A stretch of 64,000 nt of DNA from DATFVA01 sp963800255 (GCA_963800255.1 CAWDAK010000010.1:165267-229266), one strand, 5' to 3'. Counted from the first letter of the stretch, positions 16,649 through 26,976 are shown. Numbers and translations: made by a program. Notes: generated from the sequence alone by a model not told the origin.

Positions 16649-17938
16649 TTATTCTGTATTATTATCATTGCTATCTGTTTTATCGATACCGAAAATCTCC
16701 CTGATAATACTTATCCTGGCTGCCATTTCATCCGGAGCATTTCCCTCGCCGGTAAGTTTTTTTAATTCGACCATCGGCTGGTGGAGAATTTTATTTATTA
16801 TTCTTTTTGTGATTATATCCAGCTTTTCCTGATCGCCATCTGTAAACCGATTCTTATTCTTCTCTACCTCTTCAGCCCGGATATTCTCAAAGTAATCGCG
16901 CAGTTCCTTTATCGTAGGACCGGCTTCAAGAGAATTATACCAGTTCATAAGAGCTTCAAGTTCTTCCTTAATTATCTTTTCAACTTTAGGTATCTCATCT
17001 CTTCTTTTAGAAAGATTCTGGTCTACTATTATATTCAGAGAATCTATATCATGATAAAAGACATAATCGATAACTTTTGAAGTTGGATCAATATCGCGGG
17101 GTACTGCAATATCCATCAGAACCAGAGAGGAATAATTCCTCCTTTTCATGGCAGCCTCAACGTCCTTCCGGGTAAGAATCAGATCCCGGGCACTCGTTGC
17201 GCTTATTATAATATCATAGTCATATATATAATCTTTGAAATTATCGAAGGGGATTATCTTTGCATTTAGCGAAGAAGCAAGTTTTTCAGCTCTTTCGATG
17301 GTTCGGTTGGTTATTGAAAGCCTTCCAATCCCTCTATCCCTTAGATGCTTTGCTGCAATTTCACCGGTTTCTCCTGCACCTATGACTAATGCAGATTTTT
17401 TGCTGAGGTTTGAAAATATTTTTTCTATCAGCTGAACCGCAGCATAACTGACAGTAACAGCACCCTCGCTTATCAGGGTTTCATTTATTGCACGTTTACC
17501 TGTTTTTATAGCCGCATCAAATATTCTCTTTGTGATTACACCCGTGAAGCTGAGTCCTTCTGCCAGCTGAAATGAATCTTTTACCTGTTTGAATATCTGG
17601 TTGTCTCCTATAAGAAGCGAATCAATTCCTGTAGCTACCCTGAATAAATGTTCAATCGCAGAGAATGAATGAAATGACTGAAAATTATCTGATGATATAT
17701 TCGGAACCAGTTTATGTTCAATTAGAACTTTTTGGAGTTCAGAAAGGGCTATTTTTTTATTAGCCGGAAAACCATATATCTCCGTGCGATTGCAGGTTGA
17801 TATAACCAATCCTTCACTGAGGAAGCTGCCTTTAATCTTAGCTACAAGCTCAGTGATTTCCTGTTCACTCAGGTGAAGAGCTTCTCTTAGTTCAACCGAA
17901 GCGGAACGGTGATTTATTGATATCGCTGATATATTCAT
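16649..17938 (-). CDS. hemA: Glutamyl-tRNA reductase
   Basis: 429 residues. The active-site cysteine is Cys49 in LVISTCNRTEIYG, followed by GIDSLLIGDNQIFKQVKDSF and the NADPH-binding ALVIGAGETGEIAAKHL. It produces glutamate-1-semialdehyde from charged tRNA-Glu, showing that this organism makes aminolevulinate by the C5 route. It starts 6 bases after the HemX-like gene. The hemL aminomutase is not in this window. Confidence 0.97.
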   Translation of the reverse strand: MNISAISINHRSASVELREALHLSEQEITELVAKIKGSFLSEGLVISTCNRTEIYGFPANKKIALSELQKVLIEHKLVPNISSDNFQSFHSFSAIEHLFRVATGIDSLLIGDNQIFKQVKDSFQLAEGLSFTGVITKRIFDAAIKTGKRAINETLISEGAVTVSYAAVQLIEKIFSNLSKKSALVIGAGETGEIAAKHLRDRGIGRLSITNRTIERAEKLASSLNAKIIPFDNFKDYIYDYDIIISATSARDLILTRKDVEAAMKRRNYSSLVLMDIAVPRDIDPTSKVIDYVFYHDIDSLNIIVDQNLSKRRDEIPKVEKIIKEELEALMNWYNSLEAGPTIKELRDYFENIRAEEVEKNKNRFTDGDQEKLDIITKRIINKILHQPMVELKKLTGEGNAPDEMAARISIIREIFGIDKTDSNDNNTE

Positions 17939-17944
17939 ACAGGC

Positions 17945-18769
17945 TCAATAAAAAGAATGAAAACTCTGTGCTAAAAAGTTTGTAAGCATTGTTGACGCTA
18001 TTGCAAGAACAAAGCCTATAATCGATAGTGTAACTACCTTCTTGCCGCGCCACTTACCAAAAATTTTGCTGGTTATCCCGATGCCGTATAATATCCAGAC
18101 CATAGAGGTTCCTATTAGCTTAGGATCTGCATATGAGAAATTGGGAAAAGCTTGAGGCAGCCAGATAATACCTATAATAATAGCGAAAGTAAGAAGTATA
18201 AATCCTATTACTGCAGAATAGAAACTTAAAACTTCAAGAACTTCAAGACTGGGAAGCTTATTAAATATAAGTCCGAACTTATTCAGCTTTATCTCTTTAT
18301 AAAGGATTAAATAGAGGAATCCGTATACTGCAGATATGGTAATTGCGGAATAACCCAGGAGTGCACTGAATACGTGTATACCGAGCAGGTTGCTCTTTAG
18401 TACATCTTTAACTGCAACAAGATCCTCGATGAAAAATGAGCTGATAAGCTGGAATAGTATTGATATAATTATAATAAATAGACCTGTTCCCCGAATGTCG
18501 GTTACCAGTTCCAGAATGAAATAAGAGAATCCTACTGCAAATGCCAGCACTGTAAAGATTTCAAATACATTCGTGATTGGAGGGTGATCGAAATAAAGTG
18601 TTCTGAATAGCAGGTAGAACAGGTGAAATATTAATGTGAGGAAAAGCAGCAGCCTTTTGGAAGTTGCAGCTACCTTCGCGCCTTTCATAAAATCTACATA
18701 ATAGAAGATAAAAGTGGTTATGTAAAGAACAGGCAGAAGTATGTTTAGGAAATCTATTAAACCCTTCAT
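17945..18769 (-). CDS. HemX/CcsA-like cytochrome c assembly-family membrane protein
   Basis: 274 residues with about eight hydrophobic segments. The HVFSALLGYSAITISAVYGFLYL and GTSMVWILYGIGI regions match the CcsA/CcmC/HemX heme-handling family, although the tryptophan-rich WWD loop of true cytochrome c synthases is not evident. By homology to HemX it sits next to hemA and may modulate glutamyl-tRNA reductase levels or take part in heme delivery. It is the first gene of the run HemX-hemA-hemC-lipoprotein-TetR/hemD-hemE(-hemN), so the main heme operon promoter should lie in 18770-18861. I see no clear operator there. Confidence 0.85.
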   Translation of the reverse strand: MKGLIDFLNILLPVLYITTFIFYYVDFMKGAKVAATSKRLLLFLTLIFHLFYLLFRTLYFDHPPITNVFEIFTVLAFAVGFSYFILELVTDIRGTGLFIIIISILFQLISSFFIEDLVAVKDVLKSNLLGIHVFSALLGYSAITISAVYGFLYLILYKEIKLNKFGLIFNKLPSLEVLEVLSFYSAVIGFILLTFAIIIGIIWLPQAFPNFSYADPKLIGTSMVWILYGIGITSKIFGKWRGKKVVTLSIIGFVLAIASTMLTNFLAQSFHSFY

Positions 18770-18861
18770 TATAATCTCATATATGACTTACGGGTACAAA
18801 ATTATGTATTAAATGAATATTAAACAAGAATAAAATGACTCTCTGGTCAAAAATATGCTTC

Positions 18862-19732
18862 TTAGTTTCCACCGAGGATCAACGGAAGTCCATCCTTTCC
18901 TGATCCGATAACAATAATTTTACTATTTTCCGATCCCGCCAGCTTCTCAGTAGCCTCAATTCCCTTCCATTTTAAGAGCTGCTCGCTTATTCCTTTAGAG
19001 ACAATTTCCTGGAAGTCAGCTATACCTTTGGCTTCTATCCTTTTTCTTTCGGCTTCCTGCGTTTCTCTCTGAAGTATAAACTGCATCCTTTGACTTTCCT
19101 GTTCCGCTTTGAGTTTTTCTTCTATTGATGATGTTAATCCGGGAGGAAGGGTAATCTGACGCATAGGAGACGACTCAATATTTATTCCTCTCGGGACCCA
19201 CAAGTTTAGATAGATCCGTTTCAATTTGTTTTGAAAGTTGTTCCCGTTCTGCCGTATAAAGTGCTTTAGCATCATACTGTGAAGTTACTCCCCTGACTAC
19301 AGAACGAAACTGCGGAACCACGATTCTTTCAACATAATCTTCGCCTACTGTTTTATAAATTTTGTTTGCATTTTCAAAACTCATACTAAATAAAAGACTT
19401 AACTCGAGCTCTATACTCAACCCTTCTTTAGATGGAACCGTCATAGTCTCCTTAAGTTCCTGTGTACGGGCATCAAACTTAACAACGTTAGCCAACGGGT
19501 TCACAAGATTTACCCCGGGGTATAAAGTTTTATCGCTTACATTACCGAAGAAATCAATAACACCTACATGACCGGCCGGTACTATCGTCCAGCATTGCAG
19601 AACAGCAATCAGGATTGCCACACTCATACCAAGCAAGGCAAAAGAAGCCTCCTGTTTACTGGCTCTTTTTCTTGCGCTTATAAACACTATTGCTGCAACC
19701 AGTGCAGCCAGGCATGCAATAATAAATAACAT
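18862..19732 (-). CDS. Band-7/SPFH (prohibitin-like) membrane protein, frameshifted
   Basis: The first frame (19732 to 19175) encodes two N-terminal hydrophobic segments, then IVPAGHVGVIDFFGNVSDKT and the band-7 core to SKQIETDLSKLVG. The second frame resumes in VPRGINIESSPMRQITLPP and ends with DGLPLILGGN at 18862. The frames join if one base is removed near 19195-19200 (a GGG run on the coding strand). The intact protein would be about 290 residues, with a helical tail (EAERKRIEAKGIADFQ) typical of prohibitins. These proteins form membrane-associated rings or scaffolds. It stands alone between the heme operon and the nucleoside phosphorylase. Given the other frame disruptions here, sequence error is as likely as a true mutation. 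Confidence 0.85.
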
Positions 19733-19896
19733 TTTAATCCTCGGTTATTCTTTTTAAAAGTAAGTCTAAATATAAAGGTAAGGTATATGAATATAAATAA
19801 AACAGAAACTAAGTTAGAGTAAAACTGAATAAGGCCTGATTAGTGCTTTATAATCGAAATTTATCCCGGACAAGCGGTAAAAGAACCTCAACAAAT

Positions 19897-21201
19897 TCAG
19901 GTTATAATTCTTTTGACTAACTTCAGAGCAGCGGGTTTATCTTTTTTGATTGAGATTGAGTTCAAGATTCTTTCTTCTGCCAGTTCGATACCCTTTCTTG
20001 AATCCGAAAAAATCTCAGCCAGGGTATCTCCTTTTTTAATTTTATCTCCAATTTTCGATCTAATAATTATACCGGCTTTATGGTCTATTATATCTTCTTT
20101 GGTTTTCCTTCCAGCTCCAAGTTCTATAGCAGACATCCCTATTCCATATGTATCCATAGCAGAGATATGGCCAGATTTAGGAGCAATGATCTTCTGTTTA
20201 TGCCTGGAAGATGGATACTTTTCCGGATCATTTATAAATGAGATATCTCCTCCCTGTGCCTTTACCATATCTTTGAATTTATCCAGTGCTTTACCATTAG
20301 CTATAAGTGATTCGGCTATTTTTGTCCCTTCTTCTATGCTTGCAGCCTTTTCGGCAAGATATATCATAGCACCAGCTAATTTTGTGCTTAGCTTGTACAG
20401 GTCATTTTTTACATCTCCCCGCAGGATATTTATGCACTCAACAACCTCAAGCCAGTTTCCGATATGGGTGCCTAAAGGCTGGTTCATATCGGTGATAAAA
20501 GCAATTACTTTTTTGTTAAAATCTTTGGCTGTATTAACAAGAGATTCAGTTAATTCGAGGGCATCTTTAGTGGTTCTCATAAAAGCGCCGGAACCAACCT
20601 TTACATCAAGTACCAGCCCGTCGATACCTTCAGCCAGCTTTTTGCTCATTATGCTAGCGGTTATAAGGGAGACAGATTCTACGGTGGCTGTAACATCCCG
20701 AAGGGAATATATTACTTTATCAGCAGGTGCAATATCTTTAGTCTGACCAATGAGTACAGAACCGGTTTTTTTCAAGACCGACTTATATTCATTTAAGGAC
20801 AGGTCCGTTCTGAATCCGGGTATTGACTCCAGTTTGTCGAGGGTTCCACCGGTATGGCCTAATCCCCTTCCTGAAATCATCGGCACATTTACTCCTGCGG
20901 CGGCTGCTACGGGAGCCAGGATAAGCGACGTCTTATCCCCGACTCCGCCTGTAGAATGTTTATCTATTTTAAAGCCTTTTATACCTGAAAGATCAATCAC
21001 TTTTCCACTATGGAGCATTGTTTCGGTAAGAATTGATGTCTCTTCTTTTGTCATTCCCTGGAAATAAACGGCCATGAGGAAAGCTGAGAACTGATAGTCG
21101 GGGATTTTGTTCTTGGTGAAACCATCCACAACATATTTGATTTCTTCGGAAGTAAGGAATCCTCCTTCACGTTTCTTTCGTATGATTTCTACAGGATTCA
21201 T
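19897..21201 (-). CDS. Pyrimidine-nucleoside (thymidine) phosphorylase
   Basis: 434 residues, the usual length. The phosphate- and base-binding motifs DKHSTGGVGDKTSL and ISGRGLGHTGGTLDKLE are intact, and the C-terminal barrel-sandwich domain ends IGDKIKKGDTLAEIFSDS. It reversibly cleaves thymidine/uridine with phosphate, feeding pyrimidine salvage and deoxyribose-1-phosphate catabolism. The sequence alone does not decide between DeoA (thymidine) and Pdp (broader) specificity. It is divergent from aspS and has no pathway neighbours. Confidence 0.95.
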   Translation of the reverse strand: MNPVEIIRKKREGGFLTSEEIKYVVDGFTKNKIPDYQFSAFLMAVYFQGMTKEETSILTETMLHSGKVIDLSGIKGFKIDKHSTGGVGDKTSLILAPVAAAAGVNVPMISGRGLGHTGGTLDKLESIPGFRTDLSLNEYKSVLKKTGSVLIGQTKDIAPADKVIYSLRDVTATVESVSLITASIMSKKLAEGIDGLVLDVKVGSGAFMRTTKDALELTESLVNTAKDFNKKVIAFITDMNQPLGTHIGNWLEVVECINILRGDVKNDLYKLSTKLAGAMIYLAEKAASIEEGTKIAESLIANGKALDKFKDMVKAQGGDISFINDPEKYPSSRHKQKIIAPKSGHISAMDTYGIGMSAIELGAGRKTKEDIIDHKAGIIIRSKIGDKIKKGDTLAEIFSDSRKGIELAEERILNSISIKKDKPAALKLVKRIIT

Positions 21202-21303
21202 AGTGGTTTTGTGCCTTCAGGAGCATTATTATTTAATTTGTATGCCCTTTTAATATTAATTATTTTTATCGCCTGAAATTAATTGATGGAGCAAAGTTAC
21301 AAA

Positions 21304-23069
21304 ATGAAATTTGAAAGAAGAACTCATACCTGTGGTGAATTAAGAGAAAGTGATGCCGGCAAAAATGTAGTTTTGAACGGATGGGTAGACAGGAGAAGAG
21401 ATCTCGGCGCATTGATTTTTATCTGGCTGAGGGACCGTTACGGGATTACTCAAATCGCATTTGAGCCTGAAAATAAGGATGCTTTTGACATCGCAAAAGA
21501 TATAAGAAATGAGTTTGTTCTTTCTGTAGAAGGGATAGTCAGGCAAAGACCCGGGGATGCTGTAAATGCTGAACTTGAAACCGGGAAAATTGATGTTCTT
21601 GGTGAATAAAGTTATCATACTCAATGAGGCAGAAACCCCTCCGTTTGCGATTAAAGACAACACTGATGCATTTGAGGATCTTAGACTGAAATTCAGGTAT
21701 CTTGATCTGCGCAGACCAGCACTTCAGAAGAACCTGCTACTAAGGCACACGCTATCACAATTAACCAGGAGATATTTTGATGAACATAAATTCATCGAAG
21801 TAGAAACTCCTGTTTTAATGAAGAGTACTCCAGAGGGTGCACGTGATTACCTGGTTCCCAGCAGACTTCATAAAGGAAAGTTTTATGCACTGCCTCAGTC
21901 ACCCCAGACGTTTAAGCAGTTACTGATGGTATCGGGATTCGACAGGTATTTTCAAATTGTTAAATGCTTCAGGGATGAGGATCTTCGGGCTGACCGTCAG
22001 CCTGAGTTCACCCAGATAGATGTAGAGATGTCTTTTGTGGACAGTGAAGATATATATGAAGTGGTTGAAGGTTTTATGAAAGTGCTTTTCAAAGAAATCT
22101 GGAATAAGGAGCTTCAGCTTCCACTTCCAAGGCTTTCTTTTGATGAAGCTATGGAAAGATACGGAAGCGATAAGCCTGATACACGTTTTGCCCTCGAACT
22201 AAAAACTCTAAATAATATCTTCAAACAGAGTGAGTTTAAGGTATTTAAAGAGCAGGTTGGTTCCGGAGGAATAATTACCTCTCTGCTGGCTGAAGGATGC
22301 GCCGGTTATTCACGCAACCAGCTTGATACACTTACTGATTACGTTAAAGGACTTGGAGCAGCAGGACTGGTCTGGATTAAAGTGAAAGACGGTAATGTTG
22401 AAGCTCCCGTTGCGAAATTCTTTTCTGATGAAGAAAAGAAAGATCTTATTGCTGAAACGGGTGCAAAAGATGGCGATCTGATTCTGATTATTTCAGGTCC
22501 TAAAATAAAAAGTCTAACCATAATGGGTTATCTTAGAATGGAAATGGCTAAGAGACTGGAATTGATTACCGAGGATACTGAACCTGCCTTATTATGGACC
22601 ACAGACTTTCCCACTTTTTGAATGGGATGATGAGACACAAAGATTTTATGCGATGCACCATCCATTCACCTCACCAGCCATCGATGATATTCAATATATG
22701 GAAAGCGATCCCGGACGTGTAAAAGCGCGCGCTTATGACCTTGTTCTGAACGGAACTGAAATAGCGGGCGGAAGCATCAGGATCCATAATACTGAACTAC
22801 AGTCAAAGATGTTCAGAGCTCTGGGCATATCAGAAGAGGAAGCGGAACAGAAATTCGGTTTTCTGCTTAATGCATTTAAATACGGAGCTCCCCCTCATGG
22901 CGGTATAGCATTTGGATTCGACAGAATGGCAATGATATTTGCCGGTGAAAGTTCTATCAGGGATGTTATAGCATTCCCTAAAACTGCAAGTGCCGTCTCA
23001 CTGATGGATGATTCTCCCTCTCCTGTAAGCGATGACCAGCTTAAAGAACTGCATATAAAAGTCAGATAG
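21304..23069 (+). CDS. aspS: Aspartyl-tRNA synthetase, two frame disruptions
   Basis: Three frames together give one nearly complete class II synthetase of about 585 residues. The OB-fold anticodon domain begins FERRTHTCGELRESDAGKNV, with the ATG at 21304 matching the usual N-terminus (an ATG at 21286 is possible). The catalytic core has FRYLDLRRPALQK, TPEGARDYLVPSR, FRDEDLRADRQPEFTQID and GIAFGFDRMAMIF. The first break is at about 21605, where DVLGE meets KVIILNEAETPPF. The second is at about 22616, where one extra T in a five-T run separates DFPTF from EWDDETQRFYAMHHPF. The gene is normally essential and every motif is preserved, so these look like sequence errors. The AspRS type (discriminating or not) is not decided here. 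Confidence 0.93.
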
Positions 23070-23071
23070 CC

Positions 23072-23421
23072 GAAATGCCGCTTTGCAAAAAAAGCTGATC
23101 CCGGAGTAAGAGGAGCTGTTAAAACATAACAGGGTTACCCATGGCTGCTGGATCAGGAATGATAATTTGGAAGGGCAGTTAAGACAGGTAATTGACAGAT
23201 TTGATCTCAAAGAAAATATAAGTGAATTCTTAAGATGTCTTGAATGCAATAACGTTCTTGAACCAATTGATAAAGAGGAGATTGAAGCAAGACTTCCTGC
23301 TAAGGTTAAAGAATGGCAGCAAAATTTCTGGTATTGTAAAAATTGTGATAAGGTATACTGGAAGGGAACCCATTACGAAAAAATGATTAAGTTTATTAAA
23401 CATTTGAGGAATGAATTATAA
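23072..23421 (+). pseudogene. Mut7-C RNase-domain protein, 5'-truncated remnant
   Basis: The readable part from about 23110 encodes ELLKHNRVTHGCWIRND, LEGQLRQVIDRFDL, and two CxxC pairs in FLRCLECNNVL and WYCKNCDKVYWKGTHYEKM. This is the C-terminal two thirds of a Mut7-C (PIN-like) RNase domain. Just upstream, fragments resembling AALQKKLI and TRSK can be found only by shifting frame twice. The first 35 or so residues, which carry the acidic start of the fold, are absent because aspS ends at 23069. A TTG at 23167 could start a short product, but the domain would be incomplete. It looks like a decayed or deletion-truncated gene. Confidence 0.7.
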
Positions 23422-23499
23422 GGAAGTTTTGTTATATAACTTTATGGTTTAAATCATTTGCTCTCTTATCAGGGGAGATCTTAAAATTAAAAAGGTACT

Positions 23500-24737
23500 A
23501 TGGGCTTTATAGCAGTAATATTCTTAACATTCGTACTGATCTTTCTGGTACAATTTTATTTTACCCGGAAAGTATATAAATCGATCCTGCTGATTTTTCC
23601 TAATGTTTCTACTGTCATACTCAAAAGAATATTCAGGATTCTGCTGATTTTTCTTAATCTTTATCCTGTTTTCCTGTTTGCTGCCTACATTTTTTTCTCA
23701 GCTACCACGGGAGAGCAGAGACCCGGCTATGCCCGAAGGATGGTTTATCAATTATTTTCTTCTCTATCCTTTCTGGATTTGGACCTTCCTCATCGTTCAG
23801 TGTATTCTGCTCTTTATAATCATTGAAGTGATAAAATTATTATTGCTTCCTCTTTACCGGAAGTACCGTGATAGGTTCAGGTATAATGAAGCAAGGCTGA
23901 TAGTAATAATTCTTGCTTTCTTTATTATTTATGTCCCTGCAAGAGTCCTGGTGGACTATTATGTGGTCTCAACAAGGATTGTTGAATATAAAGATAAGTA
24001 CCTTCCCGCAGGAACTTAATAACTTCAGGATAACTTTTATCTCCGATATCCAGGCTGATCCTTATACGGATGCTTCCCGCCTTGGAAAATATATCAGGAG
24101 GGTAAACGATACCGATCCGGGACTTGTATTAATTGGCGGGGATATGATAACATCATCTCCCGACTACATTGATGAAGCTGCTGAATTTGTTGGAAAGATA
24201 AAATCAAAATACGGTGTTTACTCCTGCATAGGAGACCATGATAACTGGGCATACAGGAACGATTACAGGAGAAGTCTGAGAGAAGTAAGTTCGGCAATGG
24301 ATAAATATAATGTTGAAATGTATAACAATAGAAATCTAAATCTGAAGATAAAAAACGCTATTATCGGAATAACTTTCCTCACCAGCACCTATGTTGAGCA
24401 TCTTCAGGCACAGGTACTTGACAGCCTGGTTAAAGCACAGAACCAACCTGACCTGAAGGTAATGTTAATTCATCAGCCGAATGCTCTGGCCGTTCAGAAA
24501 GCAGCAGATTCCGGGTATAACCTGTTTCTGGCAGGACACACGCATGGGGGACAGGTTACTTTCTTATTTCCATTCATCAACCTTAGTCCAACACTTCTAG
24601 AAACCAGGTTCGTCCGAGGTGATTTTCATTTCGGAAATATGCTTATGATCGTCACAAGGGGACTTGGTATGTCCCTTGTTCCAATGAGATATAATTCAAC
24701 TCCTGAAATTACAGTCATTGTTCTAAGAAAAGAATAA
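23500..24737 (+). CDS. Membrane-anchored metallophosphoesterase, two frame disruptions
   Basis: Three overlapping frames reconstruct one protein of about 410 residues. The N-terminus has four or so membrane segments (GFIAVIFLTFVLIFLVQFY, FRILLIFLNLYPVFLFAAYI, FLIVQCILLFIIIEVIKLLL, LIVIILAFFIIYVPARVLV). The catalytic domain follows: FISDIQADPY, LVLIGGDMI, YSCIGDHDNW, MLIHQP and FLAGHTHGGQ. This is the YkuE/YaeI-like phosphoesterase layout. The first motif has Gln where most relatives have His (SDIQ rather than SDIH), and GDHD replaces GNHD. Breaks lie at about 23715 and 24010. The substrate is unknown; lipid-linked phosphoesters are known for some relatives. It starts 78 bases after the Mut7-C remnant. 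Confidence 0.85.
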
Positions 24738-24754
24738 TTCTTTCTTGAAAATCA

Positions 24755-25846
24755 TCAGGATTTCAGCTCTTTCTGTTCTGAACCATTTCCATTCAGCATC
24801 GACATAAACAGTGTCTGTGTAGGGTAAGCAAACTCAATACCTTTTTCTTCAAAGCCTTTGTATATCTCCAGGTTTATAGCCTGTTGTATATCCATATACT
24901 TGGTGTAATCCGAACCTATTACATAATAAACGAATTCAAAGTTCAGACTGAAATCTCCGTACTTGGCAAAGTGTCCCCTATCAAAAACAGCATCTTCCTG
25001 CTTCTCAATTATTTGTTTTACCATGGCCGGAATTTCCTTTACCTGTTCAAGGGTTGTCTGGTAAATTACTCCAAGCTGAAAAACAACCCTTCTGCGTTCC
25101 ATCTTTTTATAGTTATGAATTCTGGAATCAGTGAGGTCTTTATTGGAGAATACAAGCTGCTCGCCGCTAAGGCTTCTAACCCTTGTGGTTTTTAATCCTA
25201 TATATTCCACGGAGCCAACCTTATCTCCAACAATAATGAAATCTCCAATCTCGAAGGGACGGTCAAAAAAGATGACAAAATATGCAAACAGATCACCCAA
25301 TATTGCCTGGGCAGCAAGAGCGACTGCAATACCGCCAATACCCAGACCGGTTATAACCGCTGAAACTCTGAATCCAAGATTGTCCATCAAGAAGACCAGA
25401 CCTACAGTCCAAATAACCAATCCTATAATCGTTGAAATTCCACGGAGCTCTTTTTCGCGTGATCCTGAGTCATCCCCTCCTTTTCTCCTTACGTAGGCGC
25501 TTAGTGAAAAGCGGATAATTGAAGAGATAGCCCTGAGCAGGAAAAAAGTGAAAATAATGACGGCGATTTTATTAATGATCCCCATTGTAGAGGAATCAAT
25601 TTTTAGATATTCAATAGCCAGGTAAAAAGCTCCAAGGTAGAGAAGGGGCACCACTGTTTTTTGAATTCCACGGACAAAGAAATCATCCAGTTTGGTTTCA
25701 GTTGACTCAGACCATTTTGTAAGTCTTTTTAGTATAATAGACTTAAATATCTTTATAGCAATTACTCCCACTATAAATATTCCCAGTGCTATAAGGTAAT
25801 TGAGGACAGTATTTCCGAAGTATGTCTGATAAAGAAAGTCGTGCAT
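24755..25846 (-). CDS. MscS-family mechanosensitive ion channel
   Basis: 363 residues. Four to five membrane helices precede the pore-lining helix and beta domain (VITGLGIGGIAVALAAQAIL, DRPFEIGDFIIVGDKVGSVEYIGLKTTRVRSL, SNKDLTDSRIHNY). This is the classic MscS core with extra N-terminal helices. It opens on membrane tension to protect cells from osmotic downshock. It is convergent with the metallophosphoesterase gene 17 bases away. Confidence 0.93.
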   Translation of the reverse strand: MHDFLYQTYFGNTVLNYLIALGIFIVGVIAIKIFKSIILKRLTKWSESTETKLDDFFVRGIQKTVVPLLYLGAFYLAIEYLKIDSSTMGIINKIAVIIFTFFLLRAISSIIRFSLSAYVRRKGGDDSGSREKELRGISTIIGLVIWTVGLVFLMDNLGFRVSAVITGLGIGGIAVALAAQAILGDLFAYFVIFFDRPFEIGDFIIVGDKVGSVEYIGLKTTRVRSLSGEQLVFSNKDLTDSRIHNYKKMERRRVVFQLGVIYQTTLEQVKEIPAMVKQIIEKQEDAVFDRGHFAKYGDFSLNFEFVYYVIGSDYTKYMDIQQAINLEIYKGFEEKGIEFAYPTQTLFMSMLNGNGSEQKELKS

Positions 25847-26029
25847 AGATTGTCTCCTATTTTATTGCCAAAATCAAACTTCAGGTATCAAAATCATCGT
25901 ATCCCTTATATAATCAACAAGTGAAGTCTGGCAATGGTTCAAAAGAATAAAAATATCGAGATAAAGATGAAAAATAAAAATATAGGGATACAAATGACAG
26001 GATTATCAAAAAGAAGTGATATGTAACGA

Positions 26030-26614
26030 TTAGAGATTGATAAAGTTCTTCAATAGGGAGAGTCCAGCCTCACCTGATTTTTCAGGATGAAACTGCACGC
26101 CAAAAGCATTTTCGCGTTCAATAGAAGCGGAAAAAGCTTCACCGTTATTCACGACTGAAGTAGTATACTTATTTTCCGGCAGGTAGTAGTTCTCAGAGAA
26201 ATAAAATTCAGTTCCGGTACTTATACCCTCAAAAAGCCTTCCGGGTTTGAGGATATCCACTTTCTTTAATCCTGAATGGGATAAAAGAACCTTTTCATCT
26301 TCTATTTTATTGGAATCAACAGGAAATAATCCCAGGCAGGATAAGCTTTCCCCTGATGTATGCTCGCACATCAGTTCCACGCCCAAACCTATACCCAGGA
26401 TCGGGTTTTTAACCATCCTTAACATTGAGAAGAGGTTTAAGATATGCAGCTGCCTGATGTTCTGTTTCGCTGACCCGCTTCCATAGAGAATAACTTTATC
26501 ACTTCTGCAAATGTCCGCTTCAGTAGTTGTGATCCTGAAAGGCACATTAAGCTGGTTCAGAACCATCGAAAGCTCATTTACTGAAGAATCTTCACATTTA
26601 ATTAAGGATAACAT
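26030..26614 (-). CDS. HisH-like class I glutamine amidotransferase homologue lacking the catalytic cysteine
   Basis: 194 residues, the length of HisH. The C-terminal triad half is intact (FGVQFHPEKSGEAG, His and Glu present). The nucleophile elbow reads ILGIGLGVELM, with Gly where HisH has Cys (GICLG), and the oxyanion-strand region is also altered (YGSGSAK). A normal glutaminase reaction is therefore unlikely. No hisF partner is adjacent, so this is probably not the histidine-pathway enzyme. It may be a structural or regulatory paralogue, or an ammonia-dependent system component. No frameshift or base-level ambiguity is evident around the substituted codon. Confidence 0.8.
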   Translation of the reverse strand: MLSLIKCEDSSVNELSMVLNQLNVPFRITTTEADICRSDKVILYGSGSAKQNIRQLHILNLFSMLRMVKNPILGIGLGVELMCEHTSGESLSCLGLFPVDSNKIEDEKVLLSHSGLKKVDILKPGRLFEGISTGTEFYFSENYYLPENKYTTSVVNNGEAFSASIERENAFGVQFHPEKSGEAGLSLLKNFINL

Positions 26615-26754
26615 ATAAAACCAAAATTTCTATTACTACTTAAACATCATGTTCAAAGGAATAGTTTCAAAAACTATTCCAGGCCAATCCCAAATTTAAT
26701 ATTATTTACTGATAAAATAACATCCTGGTGATCCTGAAAAATCTGGAATTATAG

Positions 26755-26958
26755 GGATTAATAGCATCCTTATTTAGTTTGCTCGAAGCAGTTTTTGATA
26801 TTCTTGGAAATGAAGTTGCTGTTCTGGTGAACGAAAATAAAGCACCCGGCAGTTATGATATTGAATTCAGCAATAAAAAACTTTCCAGCGGAACATACGT
26901 TTACAAACTGACTGCCGGGAACTATTCTTCAACAAGAAAGATGCTTATTTTGAGATAA
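26755..26958 (+). pseudogene. Orphan T9SS sorting-domain fragment
   Basis: A plus-strand frame from 26755 to the stop at 26958 encodes FDILGNEVAVLVNENKAPGS, LSSGTYVYKL and a terminal RKMLILR. This is the last 60 or so residues of a T9SS C-terminal domain, without the NYPNPFNP start, signal peptide or body. No start codon in context precedes it. It is the end of a lost exported-protein gene left in the 362-bp gap between the HisH-like gene and clpB. The rest of that gap (26615-26754) shows nothing I recognise. Confidence 0.85.
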
Positions 26959-26976
26959 TATGCATTACCGGAACTG

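Noticed and set aside
15075..18769. An operator for the TetR domain upstream of the heme operon
   Set aside because: I inspected 18770-18861 and found no convincing palindrome, so no site is reported.
19913..20746. 277-codon open frame on the plus strand opposite the nucleoside phosphorylase
   Set aside because: It is a mirror of a well-conserved minus-strand gene, has no recognisable domain and no ribosome site; a long shadow frame.
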